Source: Zarea fungicola (lineage: Eukaryota > Ascomycota > Sordariomycetes > Hypocreales > Cordycipitaceae). Taken from it: DNA of 64,000 nucleotides. Positions 1 through 11,618 of this stretch are shown piece after piece. The translations under genes were made by a program, and so were the position numbers. Numbering within the stretch: position 1 is the stretch's first letter; every line of letters begins with the position of its first letter. The stretch covers positions 1-64,000 of the forward strand of contig FWCC01000085.1 in NCBI GenBank assembly GCA_900169235.1, read 5' to 3'. Under the pieces are notes generated by a model. That model saw only the letters and a program-made list of their open reading frames with translations, searched no databases and was not told the origin of the DNA.

Positions 1-851
1 TGGGGGCGTGGCACAAGTAGCGCTCTAATCTCAAAGACTAGCCTAGCAGAGCCCTGGAAGAACACCACAAAGTTCCCGCTGTCATTTCACGAGGCCCATC
101 CTTATTAAACTTCATTACTATATAGGGGACTGGCCCTATGCCAGGGCTCTCTGGTCATGGCGCCGCGTAAACGAGCTCCAAATGGCCTGGCTGCAAGCAC
201 CGGCTCGACAGCCACGATGGCCTTTCTGGTAGCAGGGCCAGAAATAGGACGTGTCGCCGATGTGAAAATACAAAAGAAAAGGAGGAGCCATGACATTCGG
301 TTTCCAAATATCGTACGGTTACGCTGGACTATCCCTGCATGAGACAAGGGGTCTGAGGCCCCAGAATTGGCAAGTACCAGAGAAGATCGGAAAATCGACT
401 CTCTTGGCTTTTTTCTTTGTAGAATTGGCGAAATGTGAGAATCCCGCCAATCAATATTCATGCGCATGTCGCACAGGCGAATACCGGCACAGCGTATTAT
501 TACCCAACAACAAAGTCTAAGACCTTGGCTGGTACACGCATGACGGTGCAACAGCATGACCCCCAGTCTAATCTTGTGAGAGACATAAACACCGACGCAA
601 TTTTACTTGGTACTGTTTTCCGCAATGGCGACTTAGACAATCCTGCATATGCCGGACCTAAACAACAAGGGAAAAGAAAAGAAATATATGACAAAGAAGC
701 TGTGATTTAATTAACATCCTAAATTTTAATTATCATCCGACCGACTGCCTGAGCCATAGCAGATAAAGGTTAAAAGCTGGACGCTTCCCATTTTCAACGC
801 ACTTCACTCTAGCGGCCTTACTGTACTCTAAATTTTGCGCTTTCTAGGTTT
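1..851. other. Intergenic, no gene recognised
   Basis: Several short open frames occur on both strands, but none shows a recognisable domain, signal peptide or credible splice structure. The last 100 bases probably hold the promoter of the downstream metalloprotease. No repeat or RNA gene was recognised. Confidence 0.5.
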
Positions 852-2029
852 ATGCCGTTTACAATGCGCTTTGCTCTTGTGCCCATTCTTCTTAGCCTAG
901 CTGGCTCAGTGTCGGCAAGGTGTGGAACTGTCTCCCATGCCAACATTGAGGCTCTTCATGCTGCGTACCAAGCCTACGAAGAGGTGCCGATAACCCAATC
1001 AACGCGGCGACAAGAAACAAAGTATAGCATCAACACCTATTTTTATGTCATTACGCAAAACAACACTCTGGCCGGTGGCAATGTGACAACAGCGACAATC
1101 AGTACACAGGTAAGAAAGAGATGGCCACACAGATATTCCCACGTCGACCACTCGATAAGTAAATATTAATAAGAACTGACAATCATGTATTAGATGAAAG
1201 TCCTAAACACCGCATTTAAATCTACGGGGTTCTCTTTCATCACAGTAGACACATTCTACATCCCGGCACCTGCGTGGCGAGAGATCCAACCCGCCAGCGA
1301 CACCGAATACAATATGAAGCGCAGTCTACGACATGGCAATTACAGCGACCTCAATATCTACATTGACACGATTGCGCCAACCCCAGAAGGCGCGATTCTC
1401 GGTTATGCGTATGTCATCCCATATATGGACAGAAATTAGCTTGTATCTACTGCTGACAGCTTTGTCAATCTCTAGCACGCTGCCAGACAAGGCCGATAAA
1501 AGGGCGTTCGCCGTGGACGGGGTCGTTATTGATCCGAATACTTTGCCCGGCATCTCAGCGCCTCCATACAATATGGGAATTACTCTGGTACATGAAGTTG
1601 GCCACTGGTTGAGTTTACTCCATACCTTTGAGGGCAAGAATGCCGACACAGATGAACTTGCGGGATGTAAGGGCAACGGTGACTTCATCAAAGATACACC
1701 GGCGGAAGCAAGCGCCGCGTTTGGTTGCAAACCGGTACGTATTTAACAATGCTGCTATTGAATCGACCTCGAAAACTAACAATTTTGACGCATAGAAGCG
1801 AGACACTTGCGACAGCGATTCGGAAAAGAAAAACCCTACCTCTATCCCAGGCGATGACCCGATCCACAACTACATGGACTATTCAGATGATAGCTGTCTA
1901 AATACATTCACCAAAGGCCAGATACAAAGAATGACCTCATCGTTTGTCAACTCACGACTCAAGTACGTCGAAGGTACTGAGGGCGAGCAAATTGACACTG
2001 AAGGAGCGCATGTTCCTCACGGTAATTGA
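852..2029 (+). CDS. Secreted M43B (MEP1-like) metalloprotease
   Basis: Extracellular zinc metalloprotease of the pappalysin-like M43B family (fungal MEP1 type). The gene needs three introns, at 1110-1193, 1409-1475 and 1735-1795, all with GT-AG ends and CTGAC or CTAAC branch sites; joining them gives one 321-residue frame. The N-terminus is a signal peptide ([16 protein letters not shown]); the second ATG at 864 is an equally good start. Exon 3 carries the zinc site [11 protein letters not shown], with the glutamate base and three histidines present. Exon 4 carries the Met-turn [10 protein letters not shown] and paired cysteines. The usual glycine in HExxHxxGxxH is serine here. Family members degrade host or environmental proteins; that role is inferred. 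It converges with the efflux pump gene, with 263 bases between the stops. Confidence 0.88.
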
Positions 2030-2292
2030 AACGCCAAACCAGGCGGCGGGAGTGACCCGTTCTAGTCGTGTTGTTTATCACGGTGGACGTTGGCCGATGA
2101 GTTTAGTGCACGAATTAAGCACCCGTTTCTCAGGACATCTACAGTTCCTTTTGATAACGTTGCACATACAGGAAACAATAATAATACAGGCAGTTTAGGT
2201 GCAGAGTATGAAAATTCAAGACACTTTCATTTGGTTCCTGTGCTAGATGCTTCAACCTATATAATGATGAAACTCGCTTTGCCAACCATTTC

Positions 2293-4484
2293 TCAAATAA
2301 CAACCGCGACATGGTCATTCATGTACTTGGAGATGTCGCCCAAGAAGCAAGACGCCAAAATGGACATGATACCAAATGCAATGCTGACATAGTAAACCCA
2401 TTTATACGCCTCCGAGTATGCAATCTGGCCAGCAGCAACAATCGCTTCATACGCCTTTTCATTACCAGCAATGCCGGGGATCTGCTTGATTTCTTCAAGC
2501 AATGACGCACCAGTAAGCTCAATCACTTCTGTAATGACAGCGACGTTTGTAATGTTCAATCGAGTCACCATGACGCCGCCAATGTAGTGTTTTGCCTCTG
2601 GGATGAACTTGGAGATGAAAACGTTGTAGTAGATTGTGTAGCCAATACCACCGCCAATGACACGGATGGACAGGGTGAGGGCAGAAATTGTGGCAATGAG
2701 ATCCTAATTGAGTTGATTAGTACAGTGGACTTGCTCCTTCTACAGTGGTAGTTTCTTACATCAGGGCAAATGATTGTCGTGATGATGGATGCTGGAACTA
2801 CGATGCCGCCGATACCAAGACCGGCCAGCACGAGAATTCCCCAAAGTTTGTAGAGATTGTCTACACGTCCGATCGCGAGAGCGCCGCAGCCTGGTAAAAA
2901 GAAGAGCTTGGTTAGTTAATCTATTCTGCAAGAGCTGTATTTATTTGGCGTCACTCACCAGCTGTCATGAGAACACTGCTGACAATCAAGAGCTCCTTGT
3001 TGTGTCCGCGGAAAACGCTAAGAAGAACAAGCACGATGCAGGCTCCAGACAGAATACCAAAACCGATAGGCAGGCTGCGAATGCCAACTTGCACGGGATC
3101 ATGGCCATATACATTGAAAGACTCGGTCGGCCAGAACATGAGAACGGAGAAGAAGTTTGCGCCAGAGATGAATGTGATGATGAGGGTGAGAATGAGAGTA
3201 CGAGGCTCCTTGTTGAGACGCTTTGGGAAGATGGGGTATTTGGCGTAGTATGTTTCCCAGATGACAAAGGCAATCATGAGGACGATACCAACAACCAATG
3301 GGGCAATAACATGAGCAGACGACCATTTGTACTAACAAAGGAAGAAGAAAAAGAGTTAGCGCATTATACAGAGGCATGTGTACGTGCGCGCTGGCAAAGT
3401 CTTACCTGGTAGCCACCCCACTGAATCGCAGCCAAAAATACAATCAAACCGGTGACGCTGAGGAAACCACCGACGAAATCGATTCGGCTGACAATTTCCT
3501 TGCGGCTCAGCCCCAGAGAGTTGGTGCGAGGAGGGGGAAAGTAGAAGAAGACTGTGACCAGCAGACCAAAGGCATTCCACGCGCCGGCGAACGCGCCGAC
3601 ATAGCGCCAGTTGCTGTGGTAGGCGATAAGCTGAGAGTAGACGACGGATGGGCAGAACGGCACGATGGAGAAGATGAGAGCAGCGACGTAAACACCACGC
3701 TTGCGGGTGGGCGCCATCTCAGAGGTGGCGGCCAGGGCAGTCAACTCATTCACACCAGCGCCAGCTCCAGCGATGGCCATGCCAGCTGAAATTGATATTA
3801 GCCTTTGAACTTTATTTACGCCTTTTTTTCGGTGTATTTTTTTTCATTCGACTTCACGTACCGATGAAAATGTTCATGTTGTGGGCGGTGCTGCTGACAA
3901 TCATGCCCAAGCAAATGAGTGACGCGCCGGCAATGGCGAGATATCGGCGACCGAACAAGTCTGATAGCGATCCGACAAAGGGGCAAACGGCAGCGAGACT
4001 CAAAAGGTTGGCCAGGACCTGAAAGTTGGGATATTGTCAGCATCCGCAGCCAAGACGGGTAAAAAGAGGGCTTTTTCGTACAAACCAGATCCAGCGATCT
4101 GCTCCACCAATGTCCCCATAGATGTAGGGGGGAATGCCGCCTTGCCAAGCTGTTAGTGAAATTTGTGTTGACGGAAACTCTGTTCGTACCAAAGAGATAA
4201 ACTGGGATCTGACTACCAGTCCATAGGAAAGCCATGGCTGTGAAGCTCATGAAGCGTCGCAGGGTCATCTGCGGCTCAAAAATTAATATGGTGTGAAACG
4301 TCTAGTAGTGGAGAGGGCGTCTGCTAACAGGGACATCTTGCTCAGACTCATAGAGCTCTGCTTCATTGCTGTCGCTGCCACCCACTTCCTTGTGGCTAGT
4401 CATTTGGTCAAGGTCGCTGCCGTCGTGATGCTGGATGGCTTTCTCGTCCACCAGAGCCGGAGGCTGCTCCGTTGCGTGTGCCAT
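2293..4484 (-). CDS. TRI12-like MFS multidrug/metabolite efflux transporter
   Basis: Plasma-membrane major facilitator of the fungal trichothecene efflux pump (TRI12, PF06609) family, probably exporting a secondary metabolite or drug; the substrate is unknown. Eight exons join in frame: introns 4269-4328, 4141-4189, 4019-4081, 3786-3861, 3332-3405, 2891-2958 and 2704-2759. The product is 581 residues, normal for the family. An acidic cytosolic N-tail (about 55 residues) is followed by many hydrophobic segments. The loop between helices 2 and 3 reads GSLSDLFGRR, the classical MFS motif A. The C-terminus ends in a helix followed by GDISKYMNDHVAVVI. The start is the ATG at 4484; an upstream in-frame GTG at 4520 was not used. 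No biosynthetic genes lie next to it, so a general detoxification role is as likely as cluster self-protection. Confidence 0.9.
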
Positions 4485-7057
4485 TATGGTAGGGTCCAAT
4501 CGAGGGAGGCGATACTGCACGAGGGCACGGTGAGTATTGAAAAGACCTCTTTCGCGGCGTGTGTCACGGTGTGTATGAAGAGTAAGAAGAAGGGTTTTAG
4601 AAAAAGAAAAAGGTCAAGGAACACGGCAGTAATATTCAATTCCACTGACAGTGTCGATCCCTGAGGGTTACGTTGGACGTGGGACCCTGGATTGATATAG
4701 CCCTAGGCCCGGAATACTACACCACTTGGTGGGCGCGGTATTAGTGCTGCTCATATCCATACAACCACATCATAACAGACGAGCAGAAACTGCTCTCGTG
4801 GGATGGTTTTGGAAGCAAGCCACCTTTTGCCATGCTGGGTCCATCAATCGCCGTACTTGCCAATAGGAAGTCTTTGAAGGAATAAGGATACCGAGGCAGC
4901 GGAGGACGGTCGCCCAACCTTGTAGGGGGCTTGGGGGGCTTGGGAGGCTTTGGAGACAGGACCACTCAGACAGCGGGCGCGGCATCCAAACGCGGGGTGA
5001 GGGCATGGGGAAAAGTGGAATTGCTGTGTGGGAGGCGTGGCTACCATCAATAATGGCGTCGATGCGCCCGGACGACTGCCAAGATGGGGATGAAGCCCCG
5101 AGTCTACACTACACACGCTTGAGAGAATACAAGGGAAGCCATGTTTCCGGCGGTTACGGATGCTTTGTTGGCCCGAGAGTCATGAGATGATGGATTGACT
5201 ACGACATGGCGGGAATGTCCGTGGATTTGGTCCAGGCCGTTGAAGGAAGGCCATGTGGCTAGCACGGCGCCACCGGGGGCCGGAGCGAAATCAGGACATC
5301 ACATAAGCCTATGTAATACTAGCTTTAGGCTTAGATCAGCTAGGGTAGTCCGGGAGGGAGACCACATAGATTGCTGACAGTAATCTTCCAATAAAGTGTG
5401 CGTCCAGCATTCAGTATTGATAGTTTTTGATTACTATTCCCAACTAGGGTTTTGGTGAAAGGACGCTGAGTGGGGGAGTGGCGACGGAGGAATTTTGTTG
5501 GTACGTTGTTCAACCAGGCCAGCAAAAGGTTGGCCAGGATGGCAAATCTTCCATCAAACCATGTCTGACCTAAATGGAGAGCAGCTAGGATAAGAACAGG
5601 TGGTGGTGTAGGGGGTGAGGCGGGTGAAGTCCGATCAGCAAAGTAGCTCGCCATCTCACTTAAGAACACTTTTTGGATCAAGTCCAACTTATTATTAGCA
5701 GCTCGAAACCGGGACAGCGATGTGCGCGACGATGTTACATTGGCTTATAGTGGGTGGCAGACACCCCTGCTGGTGTTCTAGACTATACTTATGCAGGGCT
5801 ATTATCCGAAGTACTGTAAATAAAAACGAGTACGGCATCCCGCAGACCCAACTACTGTCAAAGCAGCTGGCGTACCAGTATGGTCTAACCAGATGTATTT
5901 CGTGCGCGCAGCGGCGTAGCGATATACATGTCAGATGACTCGCGTAAATGTGTGCAACTGGCTTCGGTGGTGGATCAACACCGAATCTTTAGGTGGGTAA
6001 GGTACTCAGCTCGATTTACCTTGAAACTACCGAGAGTGGTGTGTTGCAGTGAATGTTAAGAAGGGCATAGCGACCTTTGCCACGAGGTTGTGGATTAACA
6101 TGTTTCAGTTCATCCGCGCACCCTGAGCTTTGACTGTACGCGCCATGGAAAAGGTCACATAAACCCACCGAGTAAGCATAAATCTCGAAAATGTTCGACA
6201 TTTTGGTTTCAACTGGCGGCCAGATAAAGGAGTGGGAATGAGGCGGCAGTCATCTAGGCTCTAGCTCCTGTACTCCTCTCATCGCTCCTCTCATCGCTCC
6301 TCCTATCTACCCCGCGAACGCCCTCCAGGAGCGGAGATTATGATCCAGTTACAAACACCGTTGAGGCGTCAGTTTCACCCCACTGTAGATGGTCAACAGC
6401 GAAGCACCACTGAAGCGTAGCCAAAACTGACCCCTGTTGATTGCCTGCCAAGGTCAAAGTGTATATATGCAAGAACAGATTAGGCTCTGCTGGACAGCCT
6501 TTACTACTAAGATGCACGATCAGATCACCATAGGCCCATAGAGACATGAACATCATGTCTTTGCAAGTCGGACTTCCATAAGCCCAGCCCCACCACCGAA
6601 TGGCTAGAGACACAGCTAGCCTAACTAGCTACGGGTGGTAATAACTAGACAACTGGAAAAGTCAACTGTCTGTTGGCTGAGAATCGCAACAGTTACACGA
6701 GTTGTTGAGACGGGCCGGGCTAGAGGCTCTATTTGACTGGAAACTGCAATAAACCCATGTGTTTGTTGGTGAACAAGGGAAAAGCTGTTGTTCACCATCT
6801 CCTACAATTAACATTGCACTCTGCCTAGTGACCAGTGAGTGGGTGGTATTGGCTGGTTACGTTATACGATCGAATAACCGTGTCGCTTCACTACCCCTGT
6901 GCCAAGACTTTTCTCTATCCATTGTTTGTTTTATCAATTTACCAAAACTCTTCTGAGAGTAATACAAATGGTTACGTCGATATATCGTACGGCGTCAGTG
7001 ATGCAAATCTCAATTATCGCAGGGCCCGCATGAGCAGCCCATCCCAATACAGTCGCC
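4485..7057. other. Gene-poor intergenic stretch of 2.6 kb
   Basis: Only short unconvincing frames are present, including a proline-rich antisense frame near 4.8-5.0 kb with PPKPPKPP. The left part must contain the promoter of the efflux pump gene. No transposon, RNA gene or conserved domain was recognised. Confidence 0.45.
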
Positions 7058-8742
7058 ATGCGCTTTGCGACATTTAGCCTCCGCTGGTCTCACTCTGTGC
7101 ATTCACCATCAAAACAGCATCTCAGAATGCATCACACATATCAAGCAAGTCATCCCCGTCAGTCTCACTGTATGTACATATTACTAACGCAATGTCGCGT
7201 ACCGCCGGCAGGAAGCCATCAAGTTGCTCCGAAGTCGGACGCGTCTGGCCAAATCAACCAGCAAGCCTGATGAACCGAGGCTTAATGTCCCCAACAACTA
7301 TAGCATGGTTGACTGGCTCGCACAGCTCGGACATACGGTAATTCAGCCTGCTAGTATCTCTTTCATCTCTGCCTTTGCTCTGCTAACGCATATCTGCGCC
7401 GACAGAACTTGAGTGGGCTCAATGTTATTCACATCACAGGCACAAAGGGCAAGGGCAGCACCGCTGCCTTCACCGCGTCGCTCCTCCGCCAGCACTTTGC
7501 GCGCCTCAACCAGCCTGTCAAGATTGGCCTCTACACGTCGCCGCACATCCTCACTGAGCGTGACCGCATCCGCATCAACTTTGCGCCCGTGTCCGAGCAA
7601 GACTTTGCCGCCGCCTTCTTCGACGTCTGGCACGGGCTGCGGTGCGACGAGCCGGGCTACAAGCCGGGCTACCTCCAGCTCCTCGCGCTGATTTCGGTGC
7701 ACATTTTTAAAAGAGAGCAAGTAGACTTTGCCATTTACGAGGTTCACGCCGGCGGGCGAAAGGACGCGACCAACATCTTTGAACGGCCGCTCGCGTGCGG
7801 CTTTTCGCGCATCGGACTGGACCATGCGGACCTGCTCGGGCCGACCGTGGACCGCATCGCGTGGCATAAAAGCGGCATCATGAAGCGCGGCCGGCCGGCG
7901 TACTCTGTCGCGCAGGATGACGTGCCCAGCACCGTGCTTCGGACGCAGGCCGTGGAGATTGGCGCGAAGCTGACAGATTTGGTGAACGTGCACCCTGACT
8001 TGCCGCTGTCGCACCCCAACGTCAGCCAGCCCGCGCAGCAGGAGAACGCATCGCTGGCGATTACACTGGCGGCGTCTGCGCTAGCGGAGCGTCAGGATGT
8101 ACTCTCGGCCAGTGATATTGAGCTGGGCATCGGGAACTGTGCGTGGCCGGGCCGCTTTCAGCATCTGCGCCGCGACGGCGTCCATTGCTTCCTCGATTCG
8201 GCGCACAATGAGCTCAGCATTCCCGTGGCGATTGCGTGGTTTCAATCAATTTCAAGTACTGTACAACACGAAAATGCCAAACGTCCATGTCGGCGAATTT
8301 TGATCTTTGGGCACACATCCGACCGTAGCACGGAGCGTCTGGTTGATGTGCTACTGCAGTCATGTTCGGAGCACGATTTGGCGTTTCATGACATCATCTT
8401 ATCATCGTACGACCGCTACAGTAAGTCGTTTACATTAAAGCTCTCCAGGTAACCCAAGATGCAATCTATACTAAACAGCGACCAGGTGTGCCAATACCAG
8501 ACGAAGTGGCGAAGCAACAGCTTGAGTTTTGGCAGTCGAAAAGCCTGGACGCGCCGATTCAACATGCTGTAACAGCTGAAACAGCAGTGAAACTAGTCCA
8601 AGAACTAAAGCAAAAATTTCCCGATACTCACTGTCAAGTCCTTATTACAGGATCAGCACATCTTGTCGGTCAGGCTATAGGCGCCCTTGGTGGTGAGGAG
8701 CTGGTGATGGGTGTTGAACCAATTTCGACGCTTGATAATTAA
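7058..8742 (+). CDS. Folylpolyglutamate synthase (FPGS)
   Basis: ATP-dependent ligase adding glutamates to folates, which retains them in cytosol and mitochondria. The ATP-binding loop GTKGKGST sits at the start of exon 3. Further family blocks are KIGLYTSPHI, the GLDHADLLGPT segment, AWHKSGIMK and FLDSAHNELS. Four exons give 494 residues. Introns are 7145-7211, 7338-7405 and 8421-8485. The first intron is best read as GC-AG: a GCAAGT donor joins HTYQ to EAIKLLRSR, matching the usual TYxxAI start of fungal FPGS and giving a normal 67-nt intron. A GT donor at 7170 would leave only 42 nt. The first 25 residues are basic and hydroxylated and might be a mitochondrial presequence; a second ATG lies four codons before TYQ. 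Whether this is the only FPGS of the genome cannot be seen. Confidence 0.9.
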
Positions 8743-9312
8743 GAATACCCAGCATATTCAAGGGCTCTTATCAATTTAAAACTTAATAATATGTACTAGG
8801 CTAGGGTGGCAGATACCATTTAGATTAAATAGAAGCCCTGTCTTGACAGCGATAGCAGATGACGCATGTCGTACCAATTTAGTTACCTCAAAGAGGGATA
8901 CATAAGCTGTATTTACCTGGTGAGTAAATCCAGCAATAAATGGCTCAATAATTGTAGCTGTCTTGTCAGTCAGTCGCAAGGTGTCACGTAAGTCAATAGA
9001 CTCTTGCAGGGTTACACGGATTTTAACGGTGGCAAGTCAATGCCAAATCTGCCAGTCCTACAGTCAACGATGCTTGCAGTACGCCAGTGACGGACCAACA
9101 GCTGGACACAGCAACTTGACGCATGTATTTTATAGTGACAAGATGTTGGATCAGCAGAGTATAAAAGATTTTGAGTTTTCATTTCCCTCAGTCGACCGTC
9201 TTTTGGATTTTCTCAAGTAATAGAACAGACAGAGACGAAGAAGCATTTGACAGTAATCAACTCAATTTCGACTTTATACCCAATCCAGTTCACATCAAGT
9301 CATAGAGAAGCC
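8743..9312. other. Intergenic, nothing recognised
   Basis: This AT-rich stretch lies between the FPGS stop and a weak hypothetical frame. No domain, repeat or RNA gene was seen. Confidence 0.45.
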
Positions 9313-9879
9313 ATGGAGAAGAATGTTTCACAGCAATATTTCAACGCAACCGCCACTCCTACAGCATCTCAGGACAAGCCCGTAGCCGGGTCCTCAACTG
9401 TCACCACCAGCGCCGCAGTCGCCGCCGCAGCCGCCACCGTTATTACACCTCCTGCACGGCGTCATTCACCACTTGTCATCCGCAGCAGAAGTGACACTGT
9501 TTCAAGCTGGGGTTCCGCAGCTAGCTGGTGGGATTCTTTCCCTCATGGCCGCGGAGCGACCACAGTCGGAAAGGCAAGTGGTGCAATCACGCGACCCGCG
9601 ACATCTCTGAGGATGCACGAAGCGGATGAAGATCAGTCAAATGGAGACATGCTAACGCTCACAGATGCCCGGGGTTCGATGCCAAACATGTGCCAAGGAA
9701 GGAAGAGAGGTGTGGGTGATCCCAGGCCGATGCTGCCCGTACTGTTTAACGGCGTGCGGCGTTTGATGGATTGGACTTTTTGTTTTGGAGAGGCCGGCCT
9801 CGCGCGTCGGAAACTATCAGGCGTTTGGAATTCATGGTGCATGGATTGCTTCTCAATGGGTGGAACTTTGTCCTTTTAG
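9313..9879 (+). CDS. Hypothetical protein, low complexity
   Basis: A 188-residue single-exon frame starts at the ATG of MEKNVSQQYF. The first half is rich in Ala, Ser, Thr and Pro, with an alanine run near residues 35-45. The middle contains the Ser/Arg-rich piece HSPLVIRSRSDTVSSWGS. The tail has tryptophans and cysteines and no clear membrane helix. I do not recognise the family. Base composition is more GC-rich than the flanks, which supports coding, but there is no domain evidence. It could be a lineage-specific protein or a chance frame. Confidence 0.35.
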   Translation: MEKNVSQQYFNATATPTASQDKPVAGSSTVTTSAAVAAAAATVITPPARRHSPLVIRSRSDTVSSWGSAASWWDSFPHGRGATTVGKASGAITRPATSLRMHEADEDQSNGDMLTLTDARGSMPNMCQGRKRGVGDPRPMLPVLFNGVRRLMDWTFCFGEAGLARRKLSGVWNSWCMDCFSMGGTLSF

Positions 9880-10262
9880 CATGCTTGCGGATGGGCTGGG
9901 GATGGAATTTTGTTCACTAATCAATCCACACGGACCGAAAATGGCAAGGCCGTCATAGCTACTTACTGTGGGAAGTATGACTTTGCTTGTCTTTTTTCAC
10001 GCTATCTTCTCCTTGGCGGCTGTAAAAGAGCACTTTTAGGGCCCCTGTCATGGTGATACTTTGCGTGCAATGTAGTCCATTACATGATACGAAAATGCTA
10101 AAGCAGCACGCAAAAAGGCCAGGAAACAAGCTCGTTCAGTTCACAATGATACTGTCACCTCTACACCTATCAAGCATGCAGTCTTGCATTCTCTGTAATA
10201 GTGACTTATCTAAAACAATAGGGGAATTCTCATTATAGCTAGAGAAGGCACTTTAAAAGTAC
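9880..10262. other. Intergenic between hypothetical frame and terpene synthase
   Basis: No feature was recognised. It contains the 3' flank of the terpene synthase gene, which is read on the minus strand. Confidence 0.4.
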
Positions 10263-11618
10263 CTACAATCGGATAATCAAAGACCCGTCTTTCTGTATGT
10301 CCTCAGCGAGTTGATATCTGCCACAAGCTAGCCTGCTCGAGTAGTTAATAAATAATGTACCAGTAGAAGTACAGAATCTCCTGCAAAGCAATGTGGGAGA
10401 CTTACGACCAAGCGAAGTGGCCTGTCAGGTTATATTCTAAGGCTTGAATAAACTCTGCCACGTTGCATTCCTGACTCTCATAGAGATGTGCCCTAAGAAG
10501 TAGTCTCCGCGATGCTGCCCTAAATTTATCAATGGTTTTCTCAATTAAACCTATGATCTCCTTCACAGTAGCTGCAAGATCTTGGCCCTTCTCCTGCATT
10601 GTGATAGGCACCAAGCTAATCATGTTTTCATTCTTAGACACAGTGTTAGCTCAAGTTCAGCTGCCTGGAAAAACAATACAATACCATTTCTTTCTTGAGA
10701 GACAATAACTCATTGAGCCTATATCTTGGATTAATAATGGCCAACTACCTCATGTAAATCCGTAGTAGACTACTTACAGCGTGATATTTTCTGTTGTTTC
10801 GCGCAGTAGGATGTTTACATCAACATCCTCGTAAAACTCCTCTGGGAGCTTAATTCCTGCCATGAAACTGAAATAGTTAGAACTGAAAAAAAACGAAACC
10901 GCAAGAAGCGCATTCGACTGTGATCTTACTCGTTTAACATAATTATTGAAGGCGCATTGGATGAAGTCCTTCTGAATTCGTTAAACTGAGCAATAGATGG
11001 AAGCTCCTGCTTTCCAATGAACTTGTGCTCTAATGCACAACCATGAACATAGAGTTCTAGCTCATTGAAAACTCGTCGGATTTGTGAAAATGTCGCGTGC
11101 TTGCGCAGTTGGCTAGCTGCAAAACAGAAAAGTGATGTAGCAGGTGAAGGGGCGGCCGCCGAAGTTCCAGCTGCAGGGTACAGGAGACCGAGCTCATATT
11201 CCATGTACTTGGGAGTGCCGTTGAATATAGAAGCCACGTCAGCAGGCAGGTCTTCCAGGGTGTCAACACCATCAAGAATATCATCCCAAACAAAAATCCA
11301 AATGAGATAAAAAGCCATAGTTTCTTGCCCTTCAATGGAGGACTGCGGCCACCATCTGCTCCCATCATTAGCTATGTATTGAAGAGCCACAATGCTACCA
11401 TGTACATACTGTGATATAAAACGCCCAATAATTGCTGCCTGGAGCTTCTTTTTGGTCGCTGGGTCTTGAACAAGCTGCCCGATCGCAGCGTCACAAAAAG
11501 TGTTTAGACTCTCAAGATGAGGACTGGTACCTGAAGCTAGGGCCGCATATATATACTCGAGATTGGGGATAAAGAGTGTTTGTCCTCTGAGAGTATTGAC
11601 GATACTAGAAGCAGTCAT
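10263..11618 (-). CDS. Class I terpene synthase (sesquiterpene-cyclase type)
   Basis: Ionises a prenyl diphosphate with magnesium and cyclises it, probably farnesyl diphosphate in the cytosol; the product is unknown. Five exons join into 369 residues. Introns are 10868-10929, 10719-10777, 10633-10684 and 10333-10405. The aspartate-rich motif DDILD is at residues 112-116. The second metal site, NELLSLKKE (the NSE triad with the common D-to-E change), is encoded by a 34-nt exon at 10685-10718. The last exon completes the conserved end WSLACGRY. All catalytic motifs are intact. The dioxygenase gene starts 1.7 kb away on the other strand and an O-methyltransferase lies 10 kb further, so a small terpenoid pathway is plausible. 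Length and motif order fit fungal sesquiterpene cyclases; a different prenyl substrate cannot be excluded. Confidence 0.92.

Noticed and set aside
105..557. 150-codon minus-strand frame at the window start
   Set aside because: No domain or credible composition; several overlapping short frames on the other strand.
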